DNA of 64,000 bases from Phoebastria nigripes. Its lineage: Eukaryota > Chordata > Aves > Procellariiformes > Diomedeidae. Below, piece after piece: positions 38,301 through 51,103 of the stretch (position 1 is its first letter; each line of letters starts with the position of its first letter). Location of the stretch: NCBI GenBank assembly GCA_035582835.1, contig JAYKAV010002750.1, forward strand, positions 344,940 to 408,939. The letters run 5' to 3'. Both the position numbers and the translations under genes were made by a program. A model generated the notes under the pieces. That model did not search any database and was not told the origin of the DNA. It saw only the letters and a program-made list of their open reading frames with translations.

Positions 38301-41300
38301 TGCATTTGTGGTTGAGACAAACATTCCAGGTGACTGATACATTCTTTCTTAGTTTTTACTGCTTTCTTTAAAGTAAGCTGCTTCTACAGTTCCTTTTCAT
38401 CACCTTAGTAACAGAGAAACACAAGCCTCTTACATTAGTTCTGTATTAAAGATTAGCTGTTGTTGGCTGTCACATTGAAAATATTCTTTACTCAGAGTAT
38501 AAGTTTTATATTATGCTTTCTGTGGCAGACAAGACACTTCTGCTTGCCCTGACTGCCCTTTCTGTGGAGAAGTTTAGGACTCGTTAGGAGTGCCAGTGCA
38601 GCAGTGTCTGTGGCCACTCTCTGGATGGAATTGCTGAAATCTTGGTCCTTTCCTCGCTTCAGTCCCTTTTAAAATTTTTTGCTTGTTTTATGTTTTTAAA
38701 TGTAGGTTGTCTTTGACCCCCGGTGGTGTGGGAGGTTGGAATGCTCACCTGAGTAATGGGTGGGAAGCATTTAACCCATACATCTGTGGTAACGTTTGTG
38801 TAGTCGGTGAACCAAATTGGTGGGAGTTTAAATAGAATTCAGCTGTGGCTTCAAGATTTATCAACAGATTTTATACTACTATCATAGACTGCTTTCAGCA
38901 GGGCCCAGCTGTGGTGTTGGTGCATTTCACTCATTCCCCACAGAAAAAGTCCTGAGGTCTGTCATAATTGTTATCTCCATGAACCCTGCAATTCACACTT
39001 CTCAGGTGGATTTGTGTTCTCATCCAGTGATCTGCAAGTTTGATCCCTTAACCAGCTACAACCAAATGGAAAAGTATCTTCCTCCATCCAGAATAAAACA
39101 GTGACTGAAAAGACAGTAAAAAAATTGCACTTTTATGCTTCAGGGTTACTTCTTGACTCTAAATTAGAAGCTTATATTTGGACACGTGTTTGCAGGTTAC
39201 TTCCATCTTTCTCTGAGTCATTAGGTACTGACTGCTATGCAGGGCGGGGTATGGCATTAACTGAGATCAAACCCTCTGCCTGGGGTTTTTTCTGTTTCCA
39301 CTTGTTGCAATGGTAGAAGTAGCCCTATTAAATACTGAGAAAGAAAAAGTTACTGCCTTTTAAAGTTAGTAACAATTATAAGTAGGGGGGAAAAGAAAGA
39401 TTAAACATCTGGGACTATGTTACCAGGAATAATTCTTCCTTCTGTATACAGTGAAATTCTTCAGAAATATGTATTGTGATCTGAATTAAATATGCTTAAA
39501 TGATTAGAGGAAAGGATTATAAAACATCAGTGAAAGGACACTTCAGTGGCCCTAGGACCTGACTTGGGACAAGGTTTAATTTTCTCTTCTGCTAAGGCAG
39601 TTATCCTTAGGGAATTACCTGCTCTTTTTGCTTCCGTTCTCCATTTGTAAAATTCTGGGGTTTTTGTGGGTTTTTTTGTTTTGTTTTGTTTTTTGTTTAA
39701 AAAAAGCCTTCCTTACATTGCTTTGTGAGGAACCATATAAGCTTTTTAGATAGCCTTTTAGTAACTTCAGCTCAACTACTGCTCTGCTGCTCCTGCTTGG
39801 AGGTTGGATCAGCTCAGTGCTTTCCTTTCTGTTCACGGTATGCTCTCCTGTCACTAACAACTCTGTGGAGATACGGTGGTGCAACTTGTCAGACATGAAC
39901 AGAGTTCTTCAGCAGGTTGAATTCTAGACTGAGACTGCCTAGCAAGTGAATGTATGGTTTCCTGCATATGATCTGTCAAACAAGTCTGGATCACAAGAGG
40001 ACTAATCTAGAATTGTACTAAGACTGCATGTCCTTTTAGCAGGAAGGGTAGAAGCAAGTCTTTGGTTTTGTTTTTTTTTTGTATATTCTGGGCTCTGTTG
40101 TTAAACAGAGGAGGTGCCTATCCATGGCTCTAGAAGCCTTGACACAAAATCTGAAAACAAACCTAATGTGCTTGCAGAATATCAAACTCTACTCTCCCAC
40201 ACACACAATTTTCCCAAAGGACCACCTCCACAGCAGCTTGCATAATAAATAACTTGCAGCATGCATGCTCTGAAGATCAATAGGTTTAATCTGTGTCAAA
40301 CTAGAAGTAGAAATTTGGAATACAGGGCCCTGCAGAGAACACGCTGCACTCATCCTTCAAAGGTGTAGGGATGTATTTCAGAAGAGCAGGTGAAAAAAGA
40401 AAATTCTGTGGGGGCTGTATTTTGCTGGTTTTGATGTAGTTCATCATCGTTGCTTTCTGGAATGCTAGCAACCTGTGCTGCCATTTAGTAGTAGTATGTT
40501 GCTGTAGATGGTCTTCTGCACTTCCTACCACTTAAAGGGTTGATTTAAAATGCCATTCCTTACCCTTTGGCTCAAAAAAAAAAAGGCATGAATAACAATA
40601 AATTTCTTAGCGATGATCCCTTTGCCAAATGCACTGGGTAAAAAGCATTGTTTGGCACCAATCCTGGAGACCACAGGGTAACAAACAATGAAAATGTGTG
40701 TGTACTTCATAAGAGAATATCAGCAATGATAAGCATCTTATGATTCACTTCCCCATCCTGTCTGCTTCTGTTGTTGTATACATTAAATTTGTTACCTCAT
40801 CAATACCCTTATCTCTAGATGCCTAGGGGAAAGAAATAAGAATACATCCAATATAGAAGAATAAGAAAGTCGCAGAGACTGGGATATACTCTTCCAAAGT
40901 CAAAGCTGATATATCTACCAACCTAACTGGGGTAGTTCATGTTTCTCTTCCCAGTGCAAGTCAGTGCAAAAAGGGTTAAAGGTCTGAGATAACCTTCTCC
41001 ATGACTACCAACCCCACATTTGGTTATAATCATTACTTCAAAATGTATCTTTGGGCAATTATTTCAGATATAAACAAAATGTTGCATTTTGAGAAACATC
41101 ATATTTTAGAAGGCGGAAGCTATTTTGCAGGCCTTTCTATGAAGATCAGTTATGGCATATGGCCAATATGTCAGCCTCCACAAAATGAGATCCGACAAGT
41201 TTTCCCTTGCTTACCATTTTATCTTAGCTTGAGTTTTAACTGTTAAATCAGATCTGTAACAGAGGTGAAATTGCTAAGGGAGTAACAAGTAGGCAAGCAA

Positions 41301-41873
41301 AGAAATACGTATGTTAATTCTTCTGTGGGGATATAATTTTTCTTTTTTAGATAAAATGACTCCAGACTGCATTTGGTATACTCCTTCGATTAAGAAGTTA
41401 ATAAAGCTAGAGTATTGTAATAGCTTGCTTTTAAATGTTTTTGTATGCATTTGAAGAGTCTCACTTAGGTCCAATAACAATATTTTCCTGATATTGTACG
41501 CTGGAGAAAATAGGTCACCTGCAGTAAAAGTGTTAACCCAGGTAGCATGTGCATGATGGTAACAACGAAGTCTTCCTTTCTCATTGGAGGGAGGAAGGAA
41601 AGAAATGGAATTATTATTATTGAAGTTGTTTTACTATCACAACTAATCATACACAAAAAGTTCTGCTGCTGGCAGGAGCAATTACTGTTAAACTTTCACA
41701 TATGTGCTGTATTTCTATCTAATTTACTTGACTAATAAACTGTATTTGTAGGTGAGATGAGTGAAAGCCGAGCAAAGAGAGTTCGAATAAAGGAAGTCGA
41801 TGGCTGGACTCTAAGGATGCTCATTGATTATATTTACACTGCTGAAATTCAAGTTACAGAAGAAAACGTGCAG
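29329..41873 (+). CDS. KLHL2: KLHL2 (Mayven), first four coding exons, 3' partial
   Basis: Substrate adaptor of CUL3-RING ubiquitin ligases, also known as an actin-binding Kelch protein; the family partners include WNK kinases. Exons 29329-29351, 32509-32634, 37082-37188 and 41752-41873 join in phase (2, 2, 1, 0) and give residues 1-126. Residues 1-44 are the N-terminal tail ([18 protein letters not shown], then [17 protein letters not shown]). The BTB domain begins at about 45 and includes [37 protein letters not shown] and [21 protein letters not shown]88-S89-E90 corresponds to the phi-X-E motif that contacts CUL3 in KLHL3. The paralogue KLHL3 has NPAHMGKAF and GDMSESKAKK here, so KLHL2 fits far better. 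The BACK and Kelch parts are beyond the right edge. Human KLHL2 is about 593 residues, so roughly a fifth is present. Confidence 0.96.
29431..29453. repeat. Pentanucleotide tract (GTGCC)n
   Basis: About 4.6 copies of GTGCC directly downstream of KLHL2 exon 1 inside the CpG island. Confidence 0.85.
30499..30537. repeat. Two adjacent perfect hairpins in KLHL2 intron 1
   Basis: First hairpin: TGTGTACATAT (30499-30509), loop GCAG, ATATGTACACA (30514-30524). Second hairpin: CATCAG (30523-30528), loop TAT, CTGATG (30532-30537). Both have perfect arms and they abut with a two-base overlap. Function unknown. Confidence 0.7.
31125..31275 (-). mobile_element. CR1 LINE 3' end, truncated
   Basis: The plus strand starts TATAGAATCATAGAAC and continues CTTGGGTTGGAAGGGACC, the CATCTAGTCCAACCCCCCTG block, and the TTGAATATTTCCAGAGATGGGG block, all reverse complement of the avian CR1 3' end. 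It is antisense to KLHL2, non-coding and less diverged than the copy in TMEM192 intron 2. Confidence 0.95.
31666..31687. repeat. Pentanucleotide tract (GGCTC)n
   Basis: About four copies of GGCTC/GGCTT in AT-rich intron DNA. Confidence 0.8.
32509..32634 (+). CDS. KLHL2: KLHL2 exon 2 (residues 8-50)
   Basis: A long T/C tract and TTTCAG precede 32509; the donor GTATTA follows 32634. It encodes [20 protein letters not shown], then [20 protein letters not shown] and R, and ends with two bases of Ser50. Nearly identical to the mammalian segment. Confidence 0.97.
32635..37081 (+). other. KLHL2: KLHL2 intron 2
   Basis: About 4.4 kb, AT-rich. Contains paired inverted repeats at 35,736-35,772 and a T-then-C homopolymer block at about 36,225-36,270. 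Short open frames (for example 34,793-35,143 and 36,718-36,909) match nothing I know. No transposon recognised. Confidence 0.85.
35736..35772. repeat. Two adjacent perfect hairpins in KLHL2 intron 2
   Basis: CACCAAAA (35736-35743), one T, TTTTGGTG (35745-35752); then GTGACCT (35754-35760), CCACA, AGGTCAC (35766-35772). The second pair also reads as two nuclear-receptor half-sites, TGACCT and AGGTCA, in everted arrangement with a 7-base gap counted between half-site ends minus the flanking G/C, that is five bases CCACA. Confidence 0.7.
37082..37188 (+). CDS. KLHL2: KLHL2 exon 3 (residues 50-86, BTB domain)
   Basis: 107 bases after a CTAAATAG acceptor, ending at a GTACCA donor. It encodes [20 protein letters not shown], then [15 protein letters not shown], and one base of Gly86. 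Contains the BTB core: C-D-V strand, buried His69 and the HAMFT helix. Apparent in-frame ATG codons just upstream and open reading beyond 37188 are intronic. Confidence 0.97.
37189..41751 (+). other. KLHL2: KLHL2 intron 3
   Basis: About 4.6 kb of ordinary AT-rich intron. It has a GTTTT-rich run at about 39,660-39,700 and an ATT run at about 41,610-41,622. No exon, RNA gene or transposon recognised. Confidence 0.85.
41752..41873 (+). CDS. KLHL2: KLHL2 exon 4 (residues 86-126, BTB domain)
   Basis: 122 bases between a TATTTGTAG acceptor and a GTAAGA donor. It encodes [20 protein letters not shown], then [20 protein letters not shown], covering the CUL3-contact motif (M88-S-E90) and the LIDYIYTAE helix. 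It ends in phase 0; the next exon in the family begins VLLPAAGLL and is not found in this window. Confidence 0.97.
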
Positions 41874-44800
41874 GTAAGAGTGAGAATATTTTCTGCCGCA
41901 AAAGAGATGTAATGTGCAGAGTCACTTATTTTGTCAGTGTGGTTCAACTCCAATGTGGGAAGTCTCATCTGCAAACTGGAATTTTTTCAGACCTTGTGCT
42001 TACAAAGCAAGCAGTCGTGCTGTTTAAATTCTGGGTCAAATTCAAAGACTACTGAAGTAAATGAAGAGTCAGTTTACTTTAATGGGTTTTGCAACCAAAC
42101 CTTATGTAATACAATAAAATAGATGGTCTACTCTGCCTAAAATTAATACTGTCAGCCACCTCTGTACCACCCCCTCTCTGATACTTTAGTGCAATTTACA
42201 TAAACAAAGTAGATTTACTCCTAAACGTGAAACCATGTTCTCCAATTAAGCTGTTCTGTTTGTTTTAATGTATTTTTTTTCCTGCTAGCCTGCAGAATAA
42301 ATTACTTTCTCCTGCTCAGTCTCTGTACCTTGCCAGTGGCCAATTGTGCAGAAATTTTTAGGTACTGCTGTTTGTTTTTTTTTTAAATCAACNGGTATCT
42401 AGCATGAAGGTTTTGCCCATCCCACACAAACAGAGCCAATGGGTTTTTCTAATCGGCTGTACCTTAAGCTGAAACTTCAATTAGAATAAAACAAACACAA
42501 GCTTAGAAAACATAGCTTCCTGCCCTTAATGTTTTCTAACCACAAATCCTGAAGATGGACAGGGTAGATTTTCCTTCCACTATCTTTTGATTTTTGGCAT
42601 GGATTTTTGGTAAATTTAAAACTAGTTGCATAACAGGTGATATATTTAATTCTCTTGTGTTTCTTCTTGTTTCTGTGCCCTTGTTTCTGCTCTTGCCCAA
42701 TGCCAGATTACTGGCAGTTATTTTGCTGCTTTTACAGGGGACAAAACCATGTTGCTGTATTTGGCATCGAAAACTTCTGTTGCAATTGTGTATTCTGAAG
42801 TTAATTGCTTTTATTGGGCATTAGGCTGAAATTAATAGCTTTTTATTGGCTGCTGAATCCAATGGGGTCACTAGCTATGCTTGATTGAAGGCCTAGAAAT
42901 GAGAAATATTACCAACTTGAAACAAAATATCCTATTACTAAACCTTCCATATCTTAGGTCATACCATAAGTCTTTTAATTCTGCAAGATTAATTTCTTGT
43001 CACCTACTTCTTAAGGAATTGTTTACTTCTGGTCTGATGATAGGTGTACATAGTGGAAAAAACTGTCTGAAATCATGTATCTTGCCAATCTGGTGATTGC
43101 ACAAATCTCTGTATCACTGTGGAAGACCTTGGGCAAAATCCAGAGGTGTCAGAGATTCCCTGATAGACCTCTTCTTGCTTGATTATGCTGGCTTTTCATC
43201 CTTAAAGCAGAATATTCTGTCTTGCTGACACACCTTAATGACCTTAGTCTGTACTTTTGATGCATAATACCAGACCGGACTTAACGCTGTGTTTTGGCTG
43301 TAAGTGCTGCCTAGGAGGATGCGTTTTAGCCCATTGTTGGCAATACTGACTCTTCTATGTTCACGGGGAGAAAAAGTCAGTGTTATGTTTTTTCCTCATA
43401 CAGGACTCATTACAGGCCAGAAGTCTCCAGGTTTAAAGCTCCTGAGTCTGATAGGGCTTTCATTTTCACAGCTCCAGATTATCTGTCTGAAGATATATCT
43501 GATGATGTTGGGGATCGTAATATAAATAATGTGGCCTCGTGAGTGATATTACAAGTTTGTGGTTACTTGAGTACTGAGAAGATAGTCAAGCTTTTAAGTG
43601 GATTTGGATTTATTGCAATATAGTTGCAGTTTAATGTTGATACTGAATATACTTGTAATGTGACTGGTAATGAATGTAAAGCTATTCTTACTTTGTCACT
43701 TTCATCCTTTTTGCATTATTAGTACTTGGTATGTACTATTTATTTGCATTACAGCAGAACCAAACACTATAGATAAAAACGAATACACTGATGCAAGTCT
43801 TTTTCCTTAAGTTTGAAAGCCAAGGTAGGAAAATTGTTACTGTGAATGTCTGGAAACTTAGAAACCTAGCGCAGACTGTCAGGCCTTAGTTAAAACTGTA
43901 TTCTCTCTATAAACGTGTTGCATGCTCTTGAGATTAATTCTAGCTCTCAACTTCTTGTCTATATAACAGGAATAAGTGTTGCTAGAAGGTATTGTGAAAT
44001 TTCAGTAATGGTTAAGGATTTATCTTGTAGGAATACAGAACCATGAAAACCTAACATGCTTTATAATATTGTCTCTCCATTTTTTTTTTATATTTGGGCT
44101 AATGTGCTAAACTGGAGCTTCAGCTTGTAGGTAGCTGGTTATGATTCTGATACCCTTCATGGGATTTCAAGTGCATTATTCTGTCTCTTCAGGTTATACA
44201 TAGTAAGAATTGCTATTGAATTAATTTCTAATACATGATACAATATTGGTTTGAAAAGGGCGTGAGTGCTTCATGTTTAAGTAATGCAGAATTGCTAAGT
44301 ACTCTTTGGTATTAAAATAGCTACATTGTATATTTATGGAAACTAACTATAAATGAATGCTTAATGTTATAGCCAAGCTCACTGGCCTTTCTCAAGAGGC
44401 AGGTAATTATGAGCTTCTTTCATTAGTATCTTTCTTGATCTAGACGTGGACAGAAGATTGCTTCCTTACCGTGCCTTCGCAGCTTCTGAGTAAGAGCTGT
44501 TCATTTCTGCTCCCCACTGTCACAATCTCACTTGTATGTTTTTGGGCAAGGAGGGGGGAGGAGTAGAAAAGTCAGGTGTAATCAATGATTGAGGAGAAAA
44601 ACACATTCATTCCGTCCATGAACTATCAACACGGGAGGCCCTCAGCACTGGTTGTTATCACTACATCAGTTAAATACAAAAGATCATTTGTTCTTTTCTT
44701 CAGTTCTTGGTTCAATAGGTTTCCCCCCAGCCCCCAACCATAAGAAGCTGGTATATGAACATGACGAATGTACGTTCTTGATTTTCTTCTAGTATTTGTC

Positions 44801-45105
44801 CTTCATTTAGAAGGAGTTATTTTATTATTCATCTCTAATGGCGTTCACTTCGCATAATGCTATACCAGTGTTCCTGTCATATTTACATATTATGTCACGT
44901 TTTCCTATGTTCTCAACTCTCTGCCCTTCCTTTCTTTTTTCCTTTTTTTTTTCTCAGAAATGAAATTAAATGTCAAACTTAATGCAACATCACATTTTTC
45001 ATGTTTTAAAAAGGGAACATCAAAGTTAATGTTTTTAGAAGGCAAATCAACTTTCTTGCACATCAAATTTTTTCAGTTTCCATATAGGTATTAATGACAC
45101 GCAAT

Positions 45106-45169
45106 GCACAATGTGGGAGAGTTAGTTACTATAAGAAGCTCATGCGTGAGGAACTCTCCCACACTATGC
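45106..45169. repeat. Two-tier hairpin in KLHL2 intron 4
   Basis: TGTGGGAGAGTT (45112-45123) is the exact reverse complement of AACTCTCCCACA (45152-45163). The stem continues outward through two mismatches to GCA (45106-45108) and TGC (45167-45169). The 28-base loop holds a second small hairpin, CTCA-TGCG-TGAG (45139-45150). Not a known microRNA to me. Confidence 0.7.
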
Positions 45170-45786
45170 CTATGCATTTCAGCACGTATTTAGTCAACCT
45201 TATACCTAGGGCCTCTGCTGAGCACAAATATATTGGAGAAGAAATTCCTGCAGTTATTAGTGGGCTGTGGATTTGTTATGGGCTTTAGAGGTCAGCCTGA
45301 TACAGGGTGAGTGGGATGTGATTGGGGTAAACATGGGATAAAGTTGGTTGTGTTCCTTTCTGATTCCGCGCTACAGTTCTCTGTTCTTGTAGTTGTGCTG
45401 ATGCAACTGTTTGCTGGACTGCATTATAAACCAGATCACTGAACTTATATAAAAAAAACCCCAACAACACATCACTCGTTTTCCCCTCCCTCGCCCTCAT
45501 CTTCCCCCTGGCATTTTTTTTTTTTTTTTTTTTTTGAGTTATTCTTAACTTGGATCACTTCAAAGTTCTGGTTTATAACATGGCCCTGCCAGCTGTTGTG
45601 TTCACACAATATTGTGAGTTAGTGTATTGAAGTGTGGGAACATACCTCTGTGTTGGGAGTGGACGTTTCCCTGCTGCCCAGGGAAAATATTACATGTAGC
45701 TTCACTTTGGACCTACCAATAGACATGCTATCCTGCTTTTGAACAAGAAGCGTGCACGAGAGATAGCAGAAGAGAAAATCACAAAT

Positions 45787-45810
45787 AATGGTATTTGTAA
45801 AAATACCATT
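45787..45810. repeat. 10-bp hairpin with GTAA loop
   Basis: AATGGTATTT (45787-45796), GTAA, AAATACCATT (45801-45810). Perfect arms; in RNA the loop GUAA would be of GNRA type. Intronic and AT-rich. Confidence 0.65.
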
Positions 45811-48800
45811 GTAATAGTATTGTAAAAATGTATATTTAAAAATCCTGGCATATTTTTCCCTTTAAAGAATTTTGTTAGGTACAACCAACACAAAGTCCAA
45901 AATCCTGAACAGGATCCTTTTAATATGTATCATTTTTTGTGTTCATTTTCTGAAATTATTCAAGAACGATGTTTGCATAGTAATAAGCATATTATAAACG
46001 CATGAACACACAATACGTATGCATCTTTTCTTTGTATCTCTTACTGTTCATGCAGATTGCCATCTAAAGTATAACAGACACGCTTCTATTTGTATGGTGG
46101 CATGGGCATAAGAGTTGACAGCACATTTGATTTGAGGTGCTGTCAAAACAAGGTCCGAAAAAGCAGCTGATTTCCCTAAGAAATCCTCAAAAAAAGATCC
46201 TCATGTTGTCCAAACTTTTTGCTAAGGCAGTCATTCTACAGTACAATATTTGGTAACATGGGCTTTGACTATTTGTGCTGCATTTCATCACCTGTGGGGT
46301 CTACTGGTTGAACAACTTCACAGCGTTGTTGAATCCAGAACAGATACCCCACACCAAAACCCAGAGAAGTCCCACAGCTTATGAAAACAGATGTGTGCTT
46401 TTCAAGATGGTCAGCTTCTGAATTTTGTTTGTGGCGTGACCCACAAACAGTTGGATAGGCAGGACCGAGGGTATGATAAAGGAGCACAAAGGAAGAAGGA
46501 ATGGGAGGTTACAGGGAATACCATAAATGATAATTGCTATTGAACTCTGTAAAGTGAAACAGTGACTGAATGTATCTAGCCTTGGCAGAGAGTATTTAAT
46601 CTAGCAGTGGAAACTTTATAACAATCCTTATGTTTGTTCCAGTTGCTTTAATTGCTTTTCTAGTTAAAAAGATAGTATCTGACTTAAATCTTCTTTGGTC
46701 TGTACTAGACCAATTTCTGGTACTTCCTTCTGCTGTCTTGTAAAGCAACTTGTTGCTAGTTTTGCTGTAACAGTGTTATGTATTGAAAGANTGTTCTTAT
46801 TCATATAATTTAATTTTTTTCTTTAGACTGAACATCATAGACTTTTCTTTGGAGGGAATGCTTTCTAAATCTTTTACCATTCTTCTTGCTCTTCTAGACT
46901 ATTTCCATTTCACCTGTATCTACATTTTTAACATTGCGATGGCCAAAATTGGACCCAGTAGTCTGTTGAGGCCTTGTTAATGCAGACTAGAGTGAAATTA
47001 CTATCCTGTGAGTAAAATACAGGGCCTGTTTCTTTATGTCATTGGGTGGGATCTCTTTTCCAGTAACATGAGATTGATTCTAGCAGTCACTTTCTCTTTA
47101 TGCCAGTGGAGAGAGAGAAAATGAGAACATGAAAGTGGTCGTCATGCAGTGGGAGAAGGAACTTGTGGCTATATCTTAATTTTGGTAAATGACAATTTGA
47201 GTGATTTGTTATTGTAAATATTTATGCTTATTAGCGTAACACTTCTAATAAACCAAAAATGGAACCAGCAGAAGCCGTCATCTGGTTTATAGTAGTAGAG
47301 TGTCTTTCAATAAGTTTAGTAGGCAAGACTTCAGTTTCACACCGGGAACTATCTGTTATGAAGAGGTGCCAATTTGCAAGTCTGTTTTCAGAGTATAGCC
47401 ACATGTTAAAACTGGTTTCAATCATAAATGTAAATAAATTAATTATTTTCCTTTTGGAATAATGTTCACTTATCTTTTCAAACTCAGCAAGAACAGAAAA
47501 GAATGGCCTATTGAAAATCTTGTAAACTTATGTCTGATTTGGGGGTGGGAGGGCAGGGGAGGAGAAGAAAGATGTGTACAAGTAATTCTAAGAATGTTTG
47601 AAAGAAGTATGTAGAATATCTTTTGAAGAGACCATTACACAGAGTAGAATGCAGAAGAATGAGTAATCTAGACTTGTTTCTGTTGAGGAGGACAAGAAAC
47701 CCCCAACAAACCACCAAGGAGTAGATATTAGTTCCAATAAAACGTAGTAAAAATACGGGCCATCAGTAATATGAGGTTCATGTAAACATAGGGTCTACGT
47801 TTACCATGCCTAATCTTTACTGGATACTAATTTAAAGGCAAAAATAAAATTCATGCAGCATGTAACATTCCTTATTTGTTCTTCTGCTGAGTGCTAGGAT
47901 AAGCTCAAATCAAAATATTCAGAATAAATTGTTGTATTGTATTTAGAAGTGGTCTGCTTATGATGCATCATGTGCAGTTTTATGTGGGCGGAACATGTGA
48001 AATGACCTCTGTTTAGGGGCTACCAGTTTCTTCTGAAACTTGTATTATCAGAATATCAGATTTGGTAACGAAGTTGTTTTTTCCCCCTCATGCCTGTGTC
48101 TCATGATGGTTTCAGATTCCCTTCTTCAGTACCCTTTCCACTAAGGGACAGGTACTACCAATTTACAGGAGTTTAATTAAAAAAGGGGTTCAGGATCATG
48201 ATGGAATTACCAGTTTAACAACTTACTACGGCACATCAGCTGAACAACAGCAGCTGTTTGTGTGTGCTTTTAGCTTGAATAAAATATAAAATGACTTAGT
48301 ATAAGCCAGTTTGTAAGACTCATTGTTTTACTTAGTATTTGCCACAGTCTTTGAGCACTTACATGATCAAATGACGATAGCTTAAATTCTAGTAATCTTC
48401 AGAGCCATACACTCTTTGTATCTGAGCTGAGAGTCAAAATACTCCTAGGAATATTTCAATGCTTGTCAAGCTTAATCCTCAAAAGAAATATTTTGTGTAT
48501 ACGAACTGGTGACTAAACTAAGAGTCTTTATATTAGTTAGCAACACTGTGATGTGCAAAGAGCATAAAGCATGTTTTTTAAAACTAGTTTCATTTTAGAT
48601 ACCTAACTTGGAATGTTTTTCAAGAGTTTCTAAAGCCTACCAATAAATTATACCTTTGAACACTAAAAAGCATCTCTTTTTCCTTATTGGATCAAAAGAT
48701 GTCCCCAACCTTTCAAAGGGGTATATTCAGTTTTCTTTATGAACATAGGAAATTTTCTGGTTTAAATGGGGTAGACTTTTCCTTTTTAGAACTGAAGGCT

Positions 48801-51103
48801 GACTATCCTTTACAAATGTGTGATTGGGCATCGTAAGAGGAGAGAGTTCATTTCAGTACTTGAACAGAGATGTGCGTTCTGTGTCCTGGAAGTATGCCTG
48901 CTGCTGTGTAAGTGGGTGGGAGAGATAAAAGAAATATTTATTCAACTGAACTGAATGCTGTGAAGCTTTCACTGAATCTTATCATACAGTAGGTTCTGTT
49001 TTAAATATAATATTATATGTATTTTATATATATAACTGCTTTGAGAGAAAGTAATGCTGAAATTGCTTCCATGGGAACTTGGCTGTTCTCCGTCAGAGAG
49101 CCTATGAAAGAAATGCCTGGAAAAAAATGCTACACTTGATTTAGGAACCTGAAAAGGGCAGGAAGGGAATGAGTTTGATCTTGATGCACTTGCAGATGTG
49201 CCTCTCTAGACACCTCTTCTTTAAGGACTTTTTGATAATCAGGGAAAGTGAAACAGCTTAAGTGAAAGTATATCTTGAAAAGAGGGAGTGCTAGGTAAAC
49301 TGGATCTAGGCAATTACAGCCCTATTGGTCGTGATTAACGTCTTGCATGTCACCAAGAGACCAACAGATAATTAATATAGATCCAGTACCGCCCCAGTCA
49401 TGCACTGCTGAAATGCAGGGCTCCTTAAGAAGAGTTTATCCTGAATTAACAGCAATCGCTGAATCGTTTTCAGATAGACTATTATACACTAGACAGTGCA
49501 GTTTGGTGATGACAGTATGGGTAATGATAGCCATTTTCCTGGCTAGAAGCAGTCACAATCTTCTAGCAGATACAGGTAACTTAATAAAACTATTACTGCT
49601 GTACCACAGGTTAAATTCGGCATCCCTTAAGTTTGCAGGCTGGTTGTTGATAAAAGCCTTTTGATTACTTTTATTTGCCTCTATTTACTGACCACAATTG
49701 CCTGGTGACAGCATTTTAAAATCATTCTTCAGAAAATACCTGTATTTCCCACTGAAGTCTTCACTATATTATTTATTAATTGAATACAATTTTGAGTTTC
49801 TAGATGCATGTTTTAAGCCAGTGGGTTTTTTTGCCCACAGTTCTTTGTACAGCTATCCTCTTGCATCTCCACAGTACCTGGACAGTCACTTCTTACAACT
49901 TTTTCATCTTGGTTTAGCTTCCAAAGTCTTTTCTGCAATACATGGCCGCTTGCATGTTTGGTGCTGGAGACAGAATATTGGGCCGTGTGAGTATCCTTCT
50001 GAGCTGGTTTCTTGCTAAACTCTGCATGCTTCTAAAGAAGAATGATGTTAGGTCAAATAATACCGACACTATTGAATATAACAGTGATACTTTTTTTTTT
50101 TCCTTCTAGAGGACATTTTTTTGGAGTGAATGAGTTTAAGTTGTTTCTCTTACTGTCCCTAAAAAAATGGAGCAATATTGCACTGATTTCTCTGTCAATA
50201 GCTGCAGTAGAATTTTTTTTTTATTAAAATAGCTCTGACTTTACATTAAAGTTTATAAATATCATAGACAACACCTTTTGAACTGAAATCTGTGAATTCA
50301 TATTTCCTGTGACTTAAATTTAACTTGCCAGCAACTCTCAGCGAAGTATCCTGGTGCAGCACATAGTTTTTTTTAGACAGACTGTTAGGCCAAATGTTCA
50401 TTAAAACATCTTTCAAGCTGTTCATATAGTTTTATTTTTCTGAGATGATATTGAAATCTGGTACCCAAATAATCTCCTGCAATCTTAACATTTTGGACAG
50501 ATTGGCTAATGACAATTGATATCAAAAAATATTGCTCAAAGATGAGTTTTCTCTCCATATAAGGTTAATGTGAAATGTTAAATTGTCATACTGCATAATT
50601 TTTCGGCGCCATTCAAACAAAAATGGTCTTTGCACTGTGTTCTGGTGCCTCAGGTGGGCACAAATGAAATCTTGTTTTGATGTTTTGACCTGTTAAGACT
50701 TGATCATCATCTTGCATGCCACAACAGCTTGTCATACCTGCCCCTGCAGCAAGTACATGTGTCTCAAAATTTTTCAGCTGAAGGGCTAAGTGTTAAACCA
50801 TATTCCTGGGCTCTTTTATTACTTCTGTGAGTTTCTGTAGGTAGAAGATAATTTGTCAAGATATTACTTTTATAAATGAGGTACAGGTACATCATTTCTC
50901 ATCATTTCTCATCAGGCAGAAGCAGGTTTTGCACTGACAGACTGAGTTGTCAGCTGCATTAATTTTTAGATGAAATACTGTTGTCAAAAATGAGTAATTA
51001 ACACTGTTGTCTGTAACTACTGCTTTAAGTATTGGACCACGCACTTAGAATCAGGGCTAAAATTCAGGAATGCCAATACAAAATGTTTCTCCTCTGTCTT
51101 AAG

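Noticed and set aside
29329..41873. Assignment of the plus-strand gene to KLHL3 instead of KLHL2
   Set aside because: [18 protein letters not shown] and [18 protein letters not shown] agree with KLHL2, not KLHL3, and the TMEM192 neighbour also points to KLHL2.
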